A stretch of DNA of 39,869 nucleotides, taken from Campylobacteraceae bacterium (lineage in GTDB: Bacteria > Campylobacterota > Campylobacteria > Campylobacterales > Campylobacteraceae). Of this stretch, positions 7,718-16,902 are shown in pieces; position 1 is the stretch's first letter; every line of letters begins with the position of its first letter. The stretch covers positions 1 through 39,869 of the forward strand of contig JAIRXG010000001.1 of the NCBI GenBank assembly GCA_031268335.1, given 5' to 3'. The notes below the pieces were generated by a model. That model saw nothing but the letters and a program-made list of their open reading frames with translations, made no database searches and was not told the DNA's origin. A program made the position numbers and the translations under genes.

Positions 7718-8506
7718 ATGAAAGACATACTAAAAGTCGGCAAATACGAATTTAACAGTCGCCTCATAGTAGGAAGCGGCAAATATAAAGATTTTCAGAC
7801 AACTAAAGAGGCGACGCTTGCAAGTGGTTCAAATCTCATAACAGTCGCGGTAAGACGCGTAAATATCACAAACAAAAACGAAGAAAATTTGACGGATTAT
7901 TTTAGCGGTACAAATGTAATGCTTCTGCCTAACTCTGCAGGCTGCACTAAAGCTAAGGAAGCTATAGCGTTATTTCGTATGGTACGTGAAGCTGTGGGGC
8001 TTGATTTGATAAAACTTGAAGTTATAGGCGATACTGCTAAGACGCTTTACCCTGATGTCATAGAAACTCTTGAGGCTTGCGAGATATTGGCAAAAGAGGG
8101 TTTTACGATCATGTCTTACACAAATGACGACCCTATAATAGCAAAGAGATTAGAAGATGCCGGAAGCGCTGCGGTTATGCCGTTGGCTTCTCCTATAGGA
8201 AGCGGTCTTGGCATACAAAACAGATATAATATTTTGTTTATCAAAGAGGCTGTGAAAATCCCCGTTATAGTGGATGCCGGCATAGGTTGCGCCAGCGATG
8301 CGGCTATAGCTATGGAAATAGGAGCTGATGCTGTGTTGACTAACAGCGCTTTAGCGTATGCCAAAGAACCTATTTTGATGGCAGAAGCTATGAAATATGC
8401 TGTGATGGCGGGAAGAAAAGGTTTCCTTAGCGGCAGAATGGCAAAAAAACTGTTTGCAACAGCAAGTAGTTCAAATGAGGGAATCATAGAGTTTAAGGGA
8501 AATTGA
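7718..8506 (+). CDS. thiG: thiazole synthase
   Basis: A 262-residue TIM-barrel enzyme that forms the thiazole phosphate of thiamine from deoxyxylulose phosphate, dehydroglycine and ThiS thiocarboxylate. Key segments: [12 protein letters not shown] near the N-terminus, Schiff-base Lys99 in IKLEVIGD, the phosphate loops [12 protein letters not shown] and [14 protein letters not shown], and [12 protein letters not shown]. It starts 7 nt after the TerC-family gene and probably shares its transcript. The usual partners thiS, thiF and thiH are not in this window, and no TPP riboswitch is evident upstream. Confidence 0.95.
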   Translation: MKDILKVGKYEFNSRLIVGSGKYKDFQTTKEATLASGSNLITVAVRRVNITNKNEENLTDYFSGTNVMLLPNSAGCTKAKEAIALFRMVREAVGLDLIKLEVIGDTAKTLYPDVIETLEACEILAKEGFTIMSYTNDDPIIAKRLEDAGSAAVMPLASPIGSGLGIQNRYNILFIKEAVKIPVIVDAGIGCASDAAIAMEIGADAVLTNSALAYAKEPILMAEAMKYAVMAGRKGFLSGRMAKKLFATASSSNEGIIEFKGN

Positions 8507-8854
8507 TATTTTTATACATGTTTGGAGATTTGGTTGTTTTGACCGATAATTATATTTCAACTTTGAAAGTTAAAGTTTAGGGATTTTTTTCAAGACATAT
8601 TCAAGGGTTTGTATAGAGTGGCGACAAATATTGCACACAGCTTTAAAAGCTAAAGTTTTGGAACGAATAGAAAATTTATTTATCATATTTTATGGACAAA
8701 AAAGAAAACAAAATAGACCATAATTATAATGATACATTGATTTATTTTATATAAAAATATTTTCTGGAAAATCAACCCCCAACAATCTCTATTTTGACGA
8801 TGTCCTTTAAATAAATAAAATGCTTTTATCCCATTTTCGTACATCTATTTGTGT
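8507..8854. other. non-coding stretch after thiG
   Basis: About 350 bp without a supported gene. It holds two similar short stem-like repeats, CTTTGAAAGTTAAAG (about 8562) and CTTTAAAAGCTAAAG (about 8641), the first followed by a T-run (GGGATTTTTTTC) that may end the thiG transcript. The rest is AT-rich with no clear frame. Confidence 0.4.
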
Positions 8855-9005
8855 GTTATACAAAATCCGCTGCGCAGATTTTGTATAACGGCGCGCGGGC
8901 TTTGCCCGAGTCATGCTGTGCCCGCTCCGCGACTTCGCATATAACTCGGGATAGACGCCATACGAGCGCACGCTTACGCGCCACGGCGTCTATCCCGCGC
9001 ACCGC
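8855..9005. repeat. GC-rich palindromic island with nested hairpins
   Basis: Base composition changes abruptly from AT-rich to strongly GC-rich. A perfect 13-bp inverted repeat, GTTATACAAAATC at 8855-8867 and its complement at 8877-8889, encloses a 9-nt loop. A second perfect 13-bp inverted repeat, CGGGATAGACGCC at 8947-8959 with its complement at 8985-8997, follows. Between them are CGGGC-TTT-GCCCG (about 8896-8908) and a 7-bp pair CCCGAGT / ACTCGGG. Such nested pairing suggests a structured RNA, a non-autonomous mobile element or a repeated chromosomal palindrome. A frame at 8851-9057 crosses it but encodes an Arg/Ser-rich peptide typical of spurious translation. Confidence 0.6.
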
Positions 9006-9034
9006 AATAAGAGTTACCATCTCTACATTTTTAA

Positions 9035-9208
9035 TTTTTACAAAGTTGGTTAGATAGAGTTATATTATATGTCTCTCAAGCCTTTTCAGCCAACACGACT
9101 ACAAAACAAATGAAACTATATTTTGACTATTTTTGCAGAAAATACAACGCGTTTTTGCAAGTTAATGATAAAAAATTTTACATCGCAACAAACAATACAT
9201 ACATGTAG
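9035..9208 (+). pseudogene. short protein-like frame, possible gene remnant
   Basis: An open frame of 57 codons follows a stop at 9032-9034; the only ATG is at 9110 (32 codons, begins MKLYFDYFCRKYNAFLQ), without a clear ribosome binding site. It ends in a TACATGTAG. A second short frame (9217-9300, MIYFRKHQ...) follows. The amino-acid mix is plausible for protein but AT-rich DNA can mimic this. Likely decayed material; no family recognised. Confidence 0.2.
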
Positions 9209-9296
9209 CATTTCAAATGATATATTTTAGAAAACATCAAAATACTAAATTTGATGTCCAAAAAATAGGCGTATCACAAAAATACATGTATAAGTC

Positions 9297-9326
9297 TTGA
9301 CAAAAGCAGGCGTTTTTGTGTAAACT
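9297..9326 (+). promoter_or_regulatory. sigma70-type promoter for the tRNA cluster
   Basis: TTGACA at 9297-9302 and TAAACT at 9321-9326 are separated by 18 bp, with a TG two bases before the -10 (TGTGTAAACT). It lies about 100 bp before tRNA-Pro and is the best -35/-10 pair I noticed in the window; Campylobacterota promoters usually lack a clear -35. Confidence 0.5.
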
Positions 9327-9424
9327 TTCAACCTTGTTTTTAATTTGCTGGTGTATAAATTTAAAAGGTTTTGGCAATTTTTTAGATTTTTTTACAAATA
9401 GCATTGCAAGTTTGATGATTTAGG

Positions 9425-9501
<77 letters not shown>

Positions 9502-9511
9502 TTTTTAGTAC

Positions 9512-9589
9512 GGTGAGTTTAGCTCAGTTGGTTAGAGCATCAGATTGTGGTCCTGAGGGTCGTGGGTTCAATTCCCATAACTCACCCCA
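9512..9589 (+). tRNA. tRNA-His(GTG)
   Basis: Anticodon loop ATTGTGG reads GTG. The extra 5' G at 9512 opposite C73 is the hallmark of tRNA-His; acceptor GTGAGTT pairs with AACTCAC. CCA is encoded. 10 nt after tRNA-Pro. Confidence 0.97.
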
Positions 9590-9598
9590 TTCCAAGTC

Positions 9599-9675
9599 GC
9601 GCTCGTAGCTCAATTGGATAGAGCAACAGACTTCGGATCTGTGGGTTGTAGGTTCGACTCCTATCGAGCGTACCA
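9599..9675 (+). tRNA. tRNA-Arg(TCG)
   Basis: Cloverleaf with anticodon stem ACAGA/TCTGT and loop CTTCGGA, anticodon TCG (read as ACG/ICG by tRNA-Arg that are edited only if ACG; here it reads CGA and related CGN). Acceptor GCGCTCG pairs with CGAGCGT through one G-U pair; CCA encoded. Confidence 0.92.
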
Positions 9676-9744
9676 TTCGGTAGCAAAAAGCTTTGTTGAG
9701 CTAACTTGAAACGGATTGTCGGCTCATCAAAATGTTTAGAGTAT

Positions 9745-9821
9745 GCGCTCATAGCTCAGCTGGATAGAGCAACGGCCTTCTAAGCCGTAGGTCAGAGGTT
9801 CAAATCCTCTTGGGCGTACCA
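9745..9821 (+). tRNA. tRNA-Arg(TCT)
   Basis: Anticodon stem ACGGC/GCCGT with loop CTTCTAA, anticodon TCT for AGA/AGG. Acceptor GCGCTCA with TGGGCGT (two G-U type pairs); CCA encoded. About 70 nt of spacer separates it from the previous tRNA. Confidence 0.95.
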
Positions 9822-10000
9822 TTATTTTGCGTGATGGCAAATGCAGTTTAAAAAACCTTAAAGTTACTCGTTTTTGCGAGAAAATCATTAGGGAAAGCAA
9901 ATTTTGGATTTGGAGTTTTATAACTTTACGCCAAATAAAGTTTACATTTGCAAGACAGAGGAAATCTTTTGATATCCTGTGTGCGTTTATTTATTATTGT

Positions 10001-10085
10001 GCGGATGTGGTGAAATTGGTAGACACACCAGACTTAGGATCTGGCGCCGCAAGGCATGGGAGTTCGAGTCTCTTCATCCGCACCA
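10001..10085 (+). tRNA. tRNA-Leu(TAG)
   Basis: 85-nt class II tRNA with a long variable arm. Anticodon stem CCAGA/TCTGG with loop CTTAGGA, anticodon TAG for CUN leucine codons. Acceptor GCGGATG pairs with CATCCGC; CCA encoded. Lies about 180 nt after tRNA-Arg(TCT); a frame crossing it from 9827 is spurious. Confidence 0.97.
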
Positions 10086-10881
10086 TCTAAAAATCACTTA
10101 ACCTTAAATGACCTTAATCTGTATTAATTTTTAATACTGTCTATAGTGATTTTTATAATATTTCTATAAAATATAATATGCTATTTTTAAACTCATTGTG
10201 CTTTTTGTAGATAATCTATTGAGAGATGAAAAAATGCTGTATTCGTAAAAACTTGTTTTGCAAACTTCAATACGTATATTATAAATGGTGAAACTAATAA
10301 ATATGCTACTAATGAGTTGATAAAGAAGGCGATTGAAAATAATAAAATTCCAAATGGTTATTTTTCACAAATAATTATATTTGATACGAATCTGTTTTGG
10401 ATGAGAAAATAAAAATCAAAAAGCGATATTTGCAAAAAAAAATCAAAGTGACGCCCAAATAAGTAAAATTATTTATTAGTTTAAATATTATATTAATTAT
10501 ATTTTCTGATAAATTTTGAGTATTTTTTTAAGCTTTCAACCCTAGTAAATTTTTTAACATTTGCCCAATTTCCAAAATTATTTAATTATTGTGCCAATCA
10601 TCAAATGATACATGTACTAAAAAATCAAGATAGAAATATTTTGAAAGAATTATATCGGCGGTTTTGCTCTATAAAAAAGATAGTTTATATAGTTTTTTTA
10701 GCGACGAATACTTCAAAATAATTTTTATCAAATTGATTTTATTAGTGTTTGAAGTAATATTTTGCAAGTAAAGCGCTTCGCAAACAAAAGTTTATATATG
10801 TTGGAAAACAGACCAAATACGCCGTATATTCTTGGTTATTTTATCGCGCTAAAGGTTTCATAATATTTTTTGTGCGAAATT
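10086..10881. other. long AT-rich gap with a possible gene remnant (10230-10412)
   Basis: About 800 bp without an intact gene. On the plus strand the frame 10230-10412 is open for 60 codons after a TGA, has no ATG near its start, and has a protein-like mix (includes NELIKKAIENNKIPNGYFSQ and ends in LFWMRK), so it may be the 3' end of a lost gene. A second open stretch at 10634-10771 is hydrophobic and less convincing. One TACATGTA occurs at 10609. No RNA gene seen. Confidence 0.3.
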
Positions 10882-11778
10882 TTAATATTTAAGCGCGGAC
10901 AATATTGCTTTTTCCATTTCATTGAGAGGTTTTTTGATAATTGGCTGAATAAATTGAGTTTTGTTAAAAGTTCTTTGTCTTTTTGCAAGTCTAGAGGTAT
11001 TTGTCACAATTTTTTCTTCCATTTGTTCAAGAGAGTAAAGCCCGTCAAAATAGTCTATAACCTCTTTTATTCCTATAGCTTTCATACAGTTTGGCTCTCT
11101 TGTATATTTTTTTTCAAGTCTCGCGACTTCATCAACCAAACCCTCTTTTATCATTTTTTTTGTACGCAATGCTATTCTTTGTTGCAAAGTGTCTTTATCC
11201 GTATCTATCTCAAAAATCGGCAAATTTTTTATTAGAGGTTCTTTTTTTGTCTGTTGTAAAAAATCACTTGGAATTTTGCCCGTTTCAAAATAGACTTCGT
11301 ACCATTTTTCAATGCGGTATCTATCGTTTGCTTCTATTTTTTTGCTCATTGCAGGATCTGTTTGTATTAAATATTTGTACGCATTTTTTATATCTCTTAG
11401 CACTCTGGTTATCTTTTTTTGATTTTCTTCGCTCACAAGAGGTTTATCGCTGAGTCCCGAAAGCATAGCTTTTAGATAAAAACTAGTTCCGCCCACAATA
11501 ATAAGAGGTACATTTTTTGACTGAGCCTCTTGTTTGGCTATTTTGTACAAATCAAAGAAGATAGTTACGTTAAAACTCTCATCAGGATTTATCACATCTA
11601 TACCGAAATGCTTTATATTGCCCATTTGTTCGCATGTAGGTTTTGCCGAGGCAATATCTATCTCTTTATAAACGCAAAGCGAATCAAGCGAAAGTATTAT
11701 AGAGTTTGTCCGTTCTGCTATGCCCAATGCCAAATCGCTTTTGCCCGAAGCGGTTGTTCCGATAATGGCGATTTGCAT
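10882..11778 (-). CDS. miaA: tRNA dimethylallyltransferase
   Basis: A 298-residue enzyme that transfers a dimethylallyl group to N6 of A37 in tRNAs reading UNN codons. The P-loop GTTASGKS is at 7-14, followed by LSLDSLCVYKEIDIASAKPT, with the conserved Asp and the diagnostic KPT motif; IVGGTSFYLKAML and DRYRIEKWYEVYFETGK are family motifs. The start ATG at 11778 has GGAGAT 5-6 nt upstream. Usual length. It is the only protein gene on this strand between 8507 and 24500; the tRNA-Glu gene upstream points the same way. Confidence 0.95.
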   Translation of the reverse strand: MQIAIIGTTASGKSDLALGIAERTNSIILSLDSLCVYKEIDIASAKPTCEQMGNIKHFGIDVINPDESFNVTIFFDLYKIAKQEAQSKNVPLIIVGGTSFYLKAMLSGLSDKPLVSEENQKKITRVLRDIKNAYKYLIQTDPAMSKKIEANDRYRIEKWYEVYFETGKIPSDFLQQTKKEPLIKNLPIFEIDTDKDTLQQRIALRTKKMIKEGLVDEVARLEKKYTREPNCMKAIGIKEVIDYFDGLYSLEQMEEKIVTNTSRLAKRQRTFNKTQFIQPIIKKPLNEMEKAILSALKY

Positions 11779-11906
11779 AATATCTCCTTCGCTGGTTTTT
11801 GGAAAACTAATTATAACAGTATTATCTGTTTGTGAGAAATTTTACCCTACATGTAGAGATTAAAAATGAAATTTATAGTAAAACAATAATGAGCGGGAGT
11901 TTAAAA

Positions 11907-11981
11907 TGGTGACCCATACGAGATTCGAACTCGTGTTACCGCCGTGAAAGGGCGATGTCCTAACCGTTAGACGAATGGGCC
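11907..11981 (-). tRNA. tRNA-Glu(TTC)
   Basis: 75-nt cloverleaf on the minus strand: acceptor GGCCCAT with ATGGGTC, anticodon loop CTTTCAC reading TTC, T-loop GTTCGAATC, CCA encoded. A CTACATGTAG palindrome at 11847-11856 lies just downstream of its 3' end. Confidence 0.95.
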
Positions 11982-12078
11982 AAGAGATTTAAGCTTTATA
12001 AAAAGCTTCGGTTTTAACAAAATTAAAGGGTGAAATTATAACACGCATACCTTAAATATTTGTAAAAAATTTTTATGG

Positions 12079-12084
12079 TAAAAT
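12079..12084 (+). promoter_or_regulatory. -10 element before the lipoprotein-nfo pair
   Basis: GGTAAAATG contains TAAAAT at 12079-12084, 32 nt before the lipoprotein ATG; a GGAAGG ribosome binding site follows. No convincing -35. Confidence 0.35.
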
Positions 12085-12115
12085 GTTCTTTTTTATTAAA
12101 GGTTCGGAAGGCAAT

Positions 12116-12607
12116 ATGAATAAGTACATCTTTTTGATACCAATCGCGCTGTTTTTTTGTGCATGTGGCATTAAACAGCAGCAGACTGAAATATCCTCTC
12201 CCGTTAAAGTTACCGTCAAATCCCCAAATATCAAATTAAGCGGTTTGGGTTTTTACAAAAAAGGCGGTAATTATGTAAATTTGCAAGTTTTTGCAGGAGC
12301 AACAGCCACTTTAAATTATGAGTCTTCAACCACAATTTGCATAAACGACAATTGTATGACGCGCGGCATTTTTAACGATAGATTTTTTATGCGCGCGCAT
12401 TACGCGAGACTGATAGATGATATTTTGGCAGGAAAACCTATATATAATTCTCAAAATCTAACCAAAACGCAAAATGGATTTTTTCAAAATATAGTTAAAA
12501 GCGGAGAATATGATATTTTTTATGAAGTAAAAAATGGCAATGTGGAGTTTGAAGACTTTAAAAATAGAGTCTACGTCGGATTAAAAAAATTAGAAAAAAT
12601 GCAATGA
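12116..12607 (+). CDS. putative outer-membrane-type lipoprotein
   Basis: A 163-residue protein with a lipoprotein signal: [18 protein letters not shown], with the lipobox giving Cys17 as the probable lipidated residue (Cys15 is possible). ATG 12116 is chosen because GGAAGG lies before it and the signal begins there; an upstream in-frame start would add a non-signal extension. The mature part has [10 protein letters not shown] and a mixed alpha/beta look; no family named. It overlaps nfo by 4 nt (ATGA), an arrangement suggesting coupled expression with no obvious functional link. Confidence 0.7.
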   Translation: MNKYIFLIPIALFFCACGIKQQQTEISSPVKVTVKSPNIKLSGLGFYKKGGNYVNLQVFAGATATLNYESSTTICINDNCMTRGIFNDRFFMRAHYARLIDDILAGKPIYNSQNLTKTQNGFFQNIVKSGEYDIFYEVKNGNVEFEDFKNRVYVGLKKLEKMQ

Positions 12608-13455
12608 AATATATAGGAGCACATGTAAGCGCAAGCGGAGGAGTGGAAAACGCTCCGTTAAACGCCAAAGCCATCGGCGCAAAAGCATTTGCCTTGTTTA
12701 CTAAAAATCAGCGTCAATGGAATGCAAAACCTCTTGAAAAAGCTCAAGCGGAAGCTTTCAAAAAAGCGCTTGACGAGGTTGGTATTTTGCCAAAACATGT
12801 TTTGCCTCACGACAGTTATCTTATAAATCTGGGACATCCGAACAAAGAACAAAGACAAAAATCGCTCAAAGCATTTTTGGATGAGGTGAAAAGATGCGAA
12901 GAGCTTGGGCTTGATAGGTTAAATTTTCATCCCGGAAGTCATTTGAAAGAGATAAGCGAAGAGGAGTGTTTGCAAAATATATCCGAATGCATGAACGAAG
13001 TCTTAAAACAGAGCGAAGGCATTACGCTTGTAGTGGAAAATACTGCTGGGCAGGGAAGTAACCTCGGATATAAATTTGAGCATTTGGCTTATCTTTTGCA
13101 AAACTCTATAGATAAATCGCGTGTTGGGGTTTGTATAGACACTTGTCACCTTTTTACATCGGGATATGATATAAGAACAAAAAAAGATTATGAAAAAACT
13201 ATGACGCAGTTTGATGAGATTGTAGGATTTGAATTTTTAAAGGGTATGCATCTGAACGATTCGAAAGCAAAGTTTCAAAGTCGCATAGACAGGCATGATA
13301 GTATCGGCAGAGGCGAGATAGGACTTGATGCATTTTCTTATATCATGAATGACGATAGAATAAACGATATTCCTATGATATTAGAGACTATAGATGAGAA
13401 TATATGGACACAAGAGATACTTTTACTTTATAGTTTACAAACGACGAAAGCTTAA
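12604..13455 (+). CDS. nfo: endonuclease IV (AP endonuclease)
   Basis: A 283-residue TIM-barrel nuclease that cuts DNA 5' to abasic sites in base-excision repair. All trinuclear zinc ligands are in place: His69, His109 (LNFHPGSH), Glu145 ([10 protein letters not shown]), Asp179 and His182 (CIDTCHLF), His216 (MHLNDSK), Asp229 and His231 ([12 protein letters not shown]), Glu261 (ILETIDE). N-terminus [10 protein letters not shown] is canonical. Starts on the stop codon of the lipoprotein gene. Confidence 0.97.
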   Translation: MKYIGAHVSASGGVENAPLNAKAIGAKAFALFTKNQRQWNAKPLEKAQAEAFKKALDEVGILPKHVLPHDSYLINLGHPNKEQRQKSLKAFLDEVKRCEELGLDRLNFHPGSHLKEISEEECLQNISECMNEVLKQSEGITLVVENTAGQGSNLGYKFEHLAYLLQNSIDKSRVGVCIDTCHLFTSGYDIRTKKDYEKTMTQFDEIVGFEFLKGMHLNDSKAKFQSRIDRHDSIGRGEIGLDAFSYIMNDDRINDIPMILETIDENIWTQEILLLYSLQTTKA

Positions 13456-13501
13456 TTTCAACAGAACAGTTTTAAAATTTTAAAAAATTTAAAGGACACA
13501 G

Positions 13502-14767
13502 ATGAGAGTTGTTGACAAACACGGAAGTTTTAATCTGCAAAAAGCAGTTTTAAGAACATCGGCTGCTTTAATTATAAGCGCGGCTTACATGCAAGCTTCA
13601 GGCTACAAGATACCGGAACAATCTTTGTCCGGTTTGGCGTTGGGAGCTGCGAATGTTGCTGCAGTAAATGGAGCAGATGCCAGCTATTACAACCCTGCTA
13701 ATATGGTTTTTTTAACCAATCCGGAAAGCGAGTTAGAGTTTTTGCTCACATATGTAAATTTGCCCCATATGACATATACGGACAATAGTACTTCACGCAA
13801 CGGTCACTCTAAAGTTGAAAGATTTGCCGCTCCGCTTTTCCATTTTGTTACTCCAAAGTATTATGAAAATTGGAGACTTGGTTTTTCAATGATAGTTCCC
13901 GGAGGTCTTGCAAAAAGATGGGATACGCCATATCAAGCTGCAAGCGCAAAAAAATTCTCACTAAAGATTATAGAAGCAAATCCTACGGCTGCTTATAAGA
14001 TAAATGATTGGGCGTCTATTGGTTTTGGCGTAAGAGCCGTTTATTCGACGGGCGAAGTGGCAAGCGACGCTAATGGTTTAGGACAACCTGTTAAGATGGA
14101 TATGGAGGGTGATTCGTTTGATTTTGGTTACAACCTCGCTCTTTCCTTTAGACCTGTTGAAGCGCTAAGTCTTGCTGCGACGTATCGTTCGAAAGTAAAT
14201 TTGACACTCGAGGGCGATGCGGATTTGGCATACGCGATATATTCGTATAGTGGAGACGCAAGCGTCAGCGTGCCGCTGCCGGCAGTACTTGATTTAGCTG
14301 TAGCTTATACGTTTGCTAAAAAAACAACAGTTGAATTTGTATATGAAAGAGTATATTGGTCTGCTTATGAGGGTATAAATTTTGATTTTCCAAATGAGAG
14401 CGGTAATACTGCTACAAACTATTTTGGTCAGCCAAAAGACAAACATTGGAGAGATTCCAACACTTTTCGTTTAGGCATTACGCATTTAGCAACTGAAAAT
14501 TTGAAACTCATGGCAGGTTTTGCTATAGATAAAACCCCGGCACCGGAAGATACTTTGGCATTTGAACTTCCGGATTCAAATTCAAAAAACTATTCTGCAG
14601 GTTTTGAGTATAAGATAAATCAAGATATGAGTATCGGTATGGCGTACCTATTTTCAGATAAAGAGAAACGTGATGTAAAAAATAGTGTACCGCCCGCAGG
14701 TCTTAATGGAAAATTCACTGATGGCGGCGCACATCTTGTAAATATGTCGTTTAAATATAGGTTTTAG
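13502..14767 (+). CDS. FadL/OmpP1-type outer-membrane transport protein
   Basis: A 421-residue beta-barrel. AAAGGA lies before the ATG. A signal sequence with an unusually long N-region ends near residue 32 (SAAYMQA), followed directly by the FadL family signature GYKIPEQSLSGLALG and NGADASYYNPANM, which form the plug and first strands. The C-terminus NMSFKYRF ends in Phe, as required for barrel insertion. FadL proteins take long-chain fatty acids or other hydrophobic compounds across the outer membrane. The acyl-CoA synthetase 3 nt downstream supports uptake coupled to activation. The actual substrate is not given by the sequence. Confidence 0.85.
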   Translation: MRVVDKHGSFNLQKAVLRTSAALIISAAYMQASGYKIPEQSLSGLALGAANVAAVNGADASYYNPANMVFLTNPESELEFLLTYVNLPHMTYTDNSTSRNGHSKVERFAAPLFHFVTPKYYENWRLGFSMIVPGGLAKRWDTPYQAASAKKFSLKIIEANPTAAYKINDWASIGFGVRAVYSTGEVASDANGLGQPVKMDMEGDSFDFGYNLALSFRPVEALSLAATYRSKVNLTLEGDADLAYAIYSYSGDASVSVPLPAVLDLAVAYTFAKKTTVEFVYERVYWSAYEGINFDFPNESGNTATNYFGQPKDKHWRDSNTFRLGITHLATENLKLMAGFAIDKTPAPEDTLAFELPDSNSKNYSAGFEYKINQDMSIGMAYLFSDKEKRDVKNSVPPAGLNGKFTDGGAHLVNMSFKYRF

Positions 14768-14770
14768 ACT

Positions 14771-16366
14771 ATGCTTAATTATAGTCACAACAACTTTTAT
14801 GAGATGATATCTCATAACGCTAAAGAGTACCCAAAACAAGTAGTAATTTTTAGCGACAATCAAAAAACGAGCAATTTAGCTTTAAAACAAAAAGTAGACA
14901 AGCTCGCCTCTTTTTTACATAAATTTGGTATCAAAAAAGGCGATACTGTAGGACTTATTATAGCAAACGGAGAAGAGTTTATAGTCTCTTTTTTGGCTGT
15001 TACAAAGATAGGAGCCATAAGCGTTCCTATCAATACTTTTTTAAAACATGAAGAGTTTGAACATATATTAAACGATTGCGGTGCGCGGCTCCTTTTTAGT
15101 TCGCCTTCTTATGAAAAAGAGACGAAAAAGCTTCTATATTCTACTAAAATAGAAGCGATAATGTGGACGGACGCTTACGCACATGTTGATGGTAAAAATA
15201 TTGATTATCATAGCATTATAAATAGTAAAGAAGAGTTTTGCAAAGAGGGTCAAGAAGAAGTTAACGCTAAAATAGACGATTTGGCATGCATCATATATAC
15301 TTCGGGCACTACGGGAAAACCAAAAGGTGCGATGTTGAGTTATCGCAATATGCTATCAAATATGGTTGCTGCCAAAATAGCTTTTGAGTTTACTAAAAAA
15401 GATAGATTTATAGTATATCTGCCTATGTTTCACTCTTTTACGCTTACGATTATGGTACTTTTACCGATATATTTCGGCTGTTCTATCGTTTTGATACGTT
15501 CTGTTTTTCCTTTTTCAAATATATTAAAACAGACGCTTTTAAAAAGAGTAACTGTATTTTTGGGCGTTCCTACGATATATAATGCGCTTTTGAAAGCAAA
15601 AATTCCATGGTATTTTATGTGGTTTCATAAGATCAGACTTTTCATATCAGGAAGCGCGCCTTTGAGCGAAAAGTCTCTTATAGATTTTAGCAAAAAATTT
15701 AAAAGAGGAAAATTGTTGGAGGGATATGGACTTAGCGAATGTTCTCCCGCCGTTGCCGTGAATAGAGTTGAAAAGCAAAAACCCCTATCCGTCGGTATTG
15801 CGCTTCCAAGCTATGAGATAAAAATAGTAGACGATGAGATGGTCGAGTTGCCTTTAGGCGAAGTGGGCGAGATAATAGTAAAAGGCGATTGCGCTATGCA
15901 AGGTTATTTAAATAGACCTGAAGCTACTGCCGAGACATTGATGAACGGTTGGGTTAGGACGGGAGATTTGGGAAGACTTGACGAGGATAGCTTTTTATTT
16001 ATAGTGGATAGAAAAAAAGATTTGATAATTTCAAAGGGAATAAATATCTATCCTCGCGAAATCGAAGAGGTTTTGTACATGTTGGACGATATCGGTACGA
16101 CCGCGGTTATTGGTATCAAAAATGATATTGGCGATGAAGATGTCATAGCGTTTATAGAATACAAAGACGATGCTAAAAATCCTCTGGACGAAATAGGTGT
16201 GAAAAGATATCTTAAAAAACATCTTGCAAATTTTAAAATTCCAAAGCATATCTATTTTTCAAAAGAGTTGCCTAAAAATGCTACAGGCAAAGTGCTGAAA
16301 AGGATTTTAAAAGAGCAAGTTGCAAAAATGGATATAAAACACTCTCAGGAAAATGAGATATTTTAA
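14771..16366 (+). CDS. AMP-forming acyl-CoA synthetase (long-chain type)
   Basis: A 531-residue ANL-superfamily ligase that activates a carboxylic acid with ATP and CoA. The phosphate-binding loop IIYTSGTTGKPKG is at 174-186; GYGLSECSP is the adenine motif; GWVRTGDLGRLDED carries the ATP-ribose Asp; DLIISKGINIYPREIEEVL is the hinge region; ATGKVLKRIL ends in the catalytic lysine region. Directly follows the FadL-type gene, so a fatty acid is the probable substrate. No beta-oxidation genes are in view, so the product may go to lipid synthesis instead. Confidence 0.88.
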   Translation: MLNYSHNNFYEMISHNAKEYPKQVVIFSDNQKTSNLALKQKVDKLASFLHKFGIKKGDTVGLIIANGEEFIVSFLAVTKIGAISVPINTFLKHEEFEHILNDCGARLLFSSPSYEKETKKLLYSTKIEAIMWTDAYAHVDGKNIDYHSIINSKEEFCKEGQEEVNAKIDDLACIIYTSGTTGKPKGAMLSYRNMLSNMVAAKIAFEFTKKDRFIVYLPMFHSFTLTIMVLLPIYFGCSIVLIRSVFPFSNILKQTLLKRVTVFLGVPTIYNALLKAKIPWYFMWFHKIRLFISGSAPLSEKSLIDFSKKFKRGKLLEGYGLSECSPAVAVNRVEKQKPLSVGIALPSYEIKIVDDEMVELPLGEVGEIIVKGDCAMQGYLNRPEATAETLMNGWVRTGDLGRLDEDSFLFIVDRKKDLIISKGINIYPREIEEVLYMLDDIGTTAVIGIKNDIGDEDVIAFIEYKDDAKNPLDEIGVKRYLKKHLANFKIPKHIYFSKELPKNATGKVLKRILKEQVAKMDIKHSQENEIF

Positions 16367-16386
16367 AAAATCAAAAATCTATCAAA

Positions 16387-16404
16387 AGGGCTTTAAAAAG
16401 CCCT
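16387..16404 (+). terminator. stem-loop after the acyl-CoA synthetase gene
   Basis: AGGGCTTT and AAAGCCCT form an 8-bp inverted repeat with a 2-nt spacer 20 bp after the stop codon. The following tract is only moderately T-rich, so termination may be partial. Confidence 0.6.
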
Positions 16405-16902
16405 CAAATTATTTTACATGTAGTATAAATTATAATGTCTATAGCCTACATGTAGAGCGGTGTATGAACGAAAAAACGGTCATATCCATAGAAATGCGGT
16501 TTAAATCCTAATTTTACTCCCTCGCGCTTACTTTACTATCTGCTCGCACATCATTGAAGTTTGTTTAAAAGCGTTAAAATGCCGTACTTGACGCAATCGC
16601 CTCAAGTAATGGCTAATGAAAAAGCTTAGGGTTTTTTGGGAAAACTTACGAGATAGATTGTATTTTAGAGCAAACGGCTTTACAAGAAAGACATTGAATA
16701 TTATAAGCGCATAAAAAATTATATGCACAAGAGGCAAAAAATATATTTATAAAATAGATAATCGTTCAAACAAGGATATATGTAGTAAAATAACCTTTTG
16801 CATGTAAAGAAAAAGATATGTAAAAGGCGGAGGCTTTTTTGAAAAGTTACGCAATTTTGGCTTGGTTGCATAACGGCTAAAAAAATAGATAAAAGGAAAA
16901 AA
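16405..16902. other. gap with probable gene remnants and two TACATGTA sites
   Basis: No intact gene. TACATGTA occurs at 16415 and 16447 (the latter as CTACATGTAG). On the plus strand ATG 16616 opens 32 codons (MKKLRVFWENLRDRLYFR...) and an overlapping frame from 16666 continues as a basic peptide (KKDIEYYKRIKNYMHKRQ) to TAA near 16754, as if one gene end had suffered a frameshift. On the minus strand about 16455-16530 reads GVKLGFKPHFYGYDRFF before a stop. These look like decayed fragments; none can be named. Confidence 0.25.

Noticed and set aside
8855..8997. GC-rich island as an integron attC site
   Set aside because: No GTTRRRY/RYYYAAC core pair in the right layout and no integrase or cassette array in view.
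8851..9057. 68-residue plus-strand frame across the GC-rich island
   Set aside because: Arg/Ser/Thr/Ala-rich translation of palindromic DNA with no ribosome binding site; typical spurious frame.
9827..10090. 87-residue frame over tRNA-Leu
   Set aside because: It runs through a complete tRNA gene; the tail is translated tRNA.
16441..16530. Short plus-strand frame MNEKTVISIEMRFKS at about 16464
   Set aside because: Only 15 codons, no ribosome binding site, and it competes with a minus-strand frame of equal plausibility.
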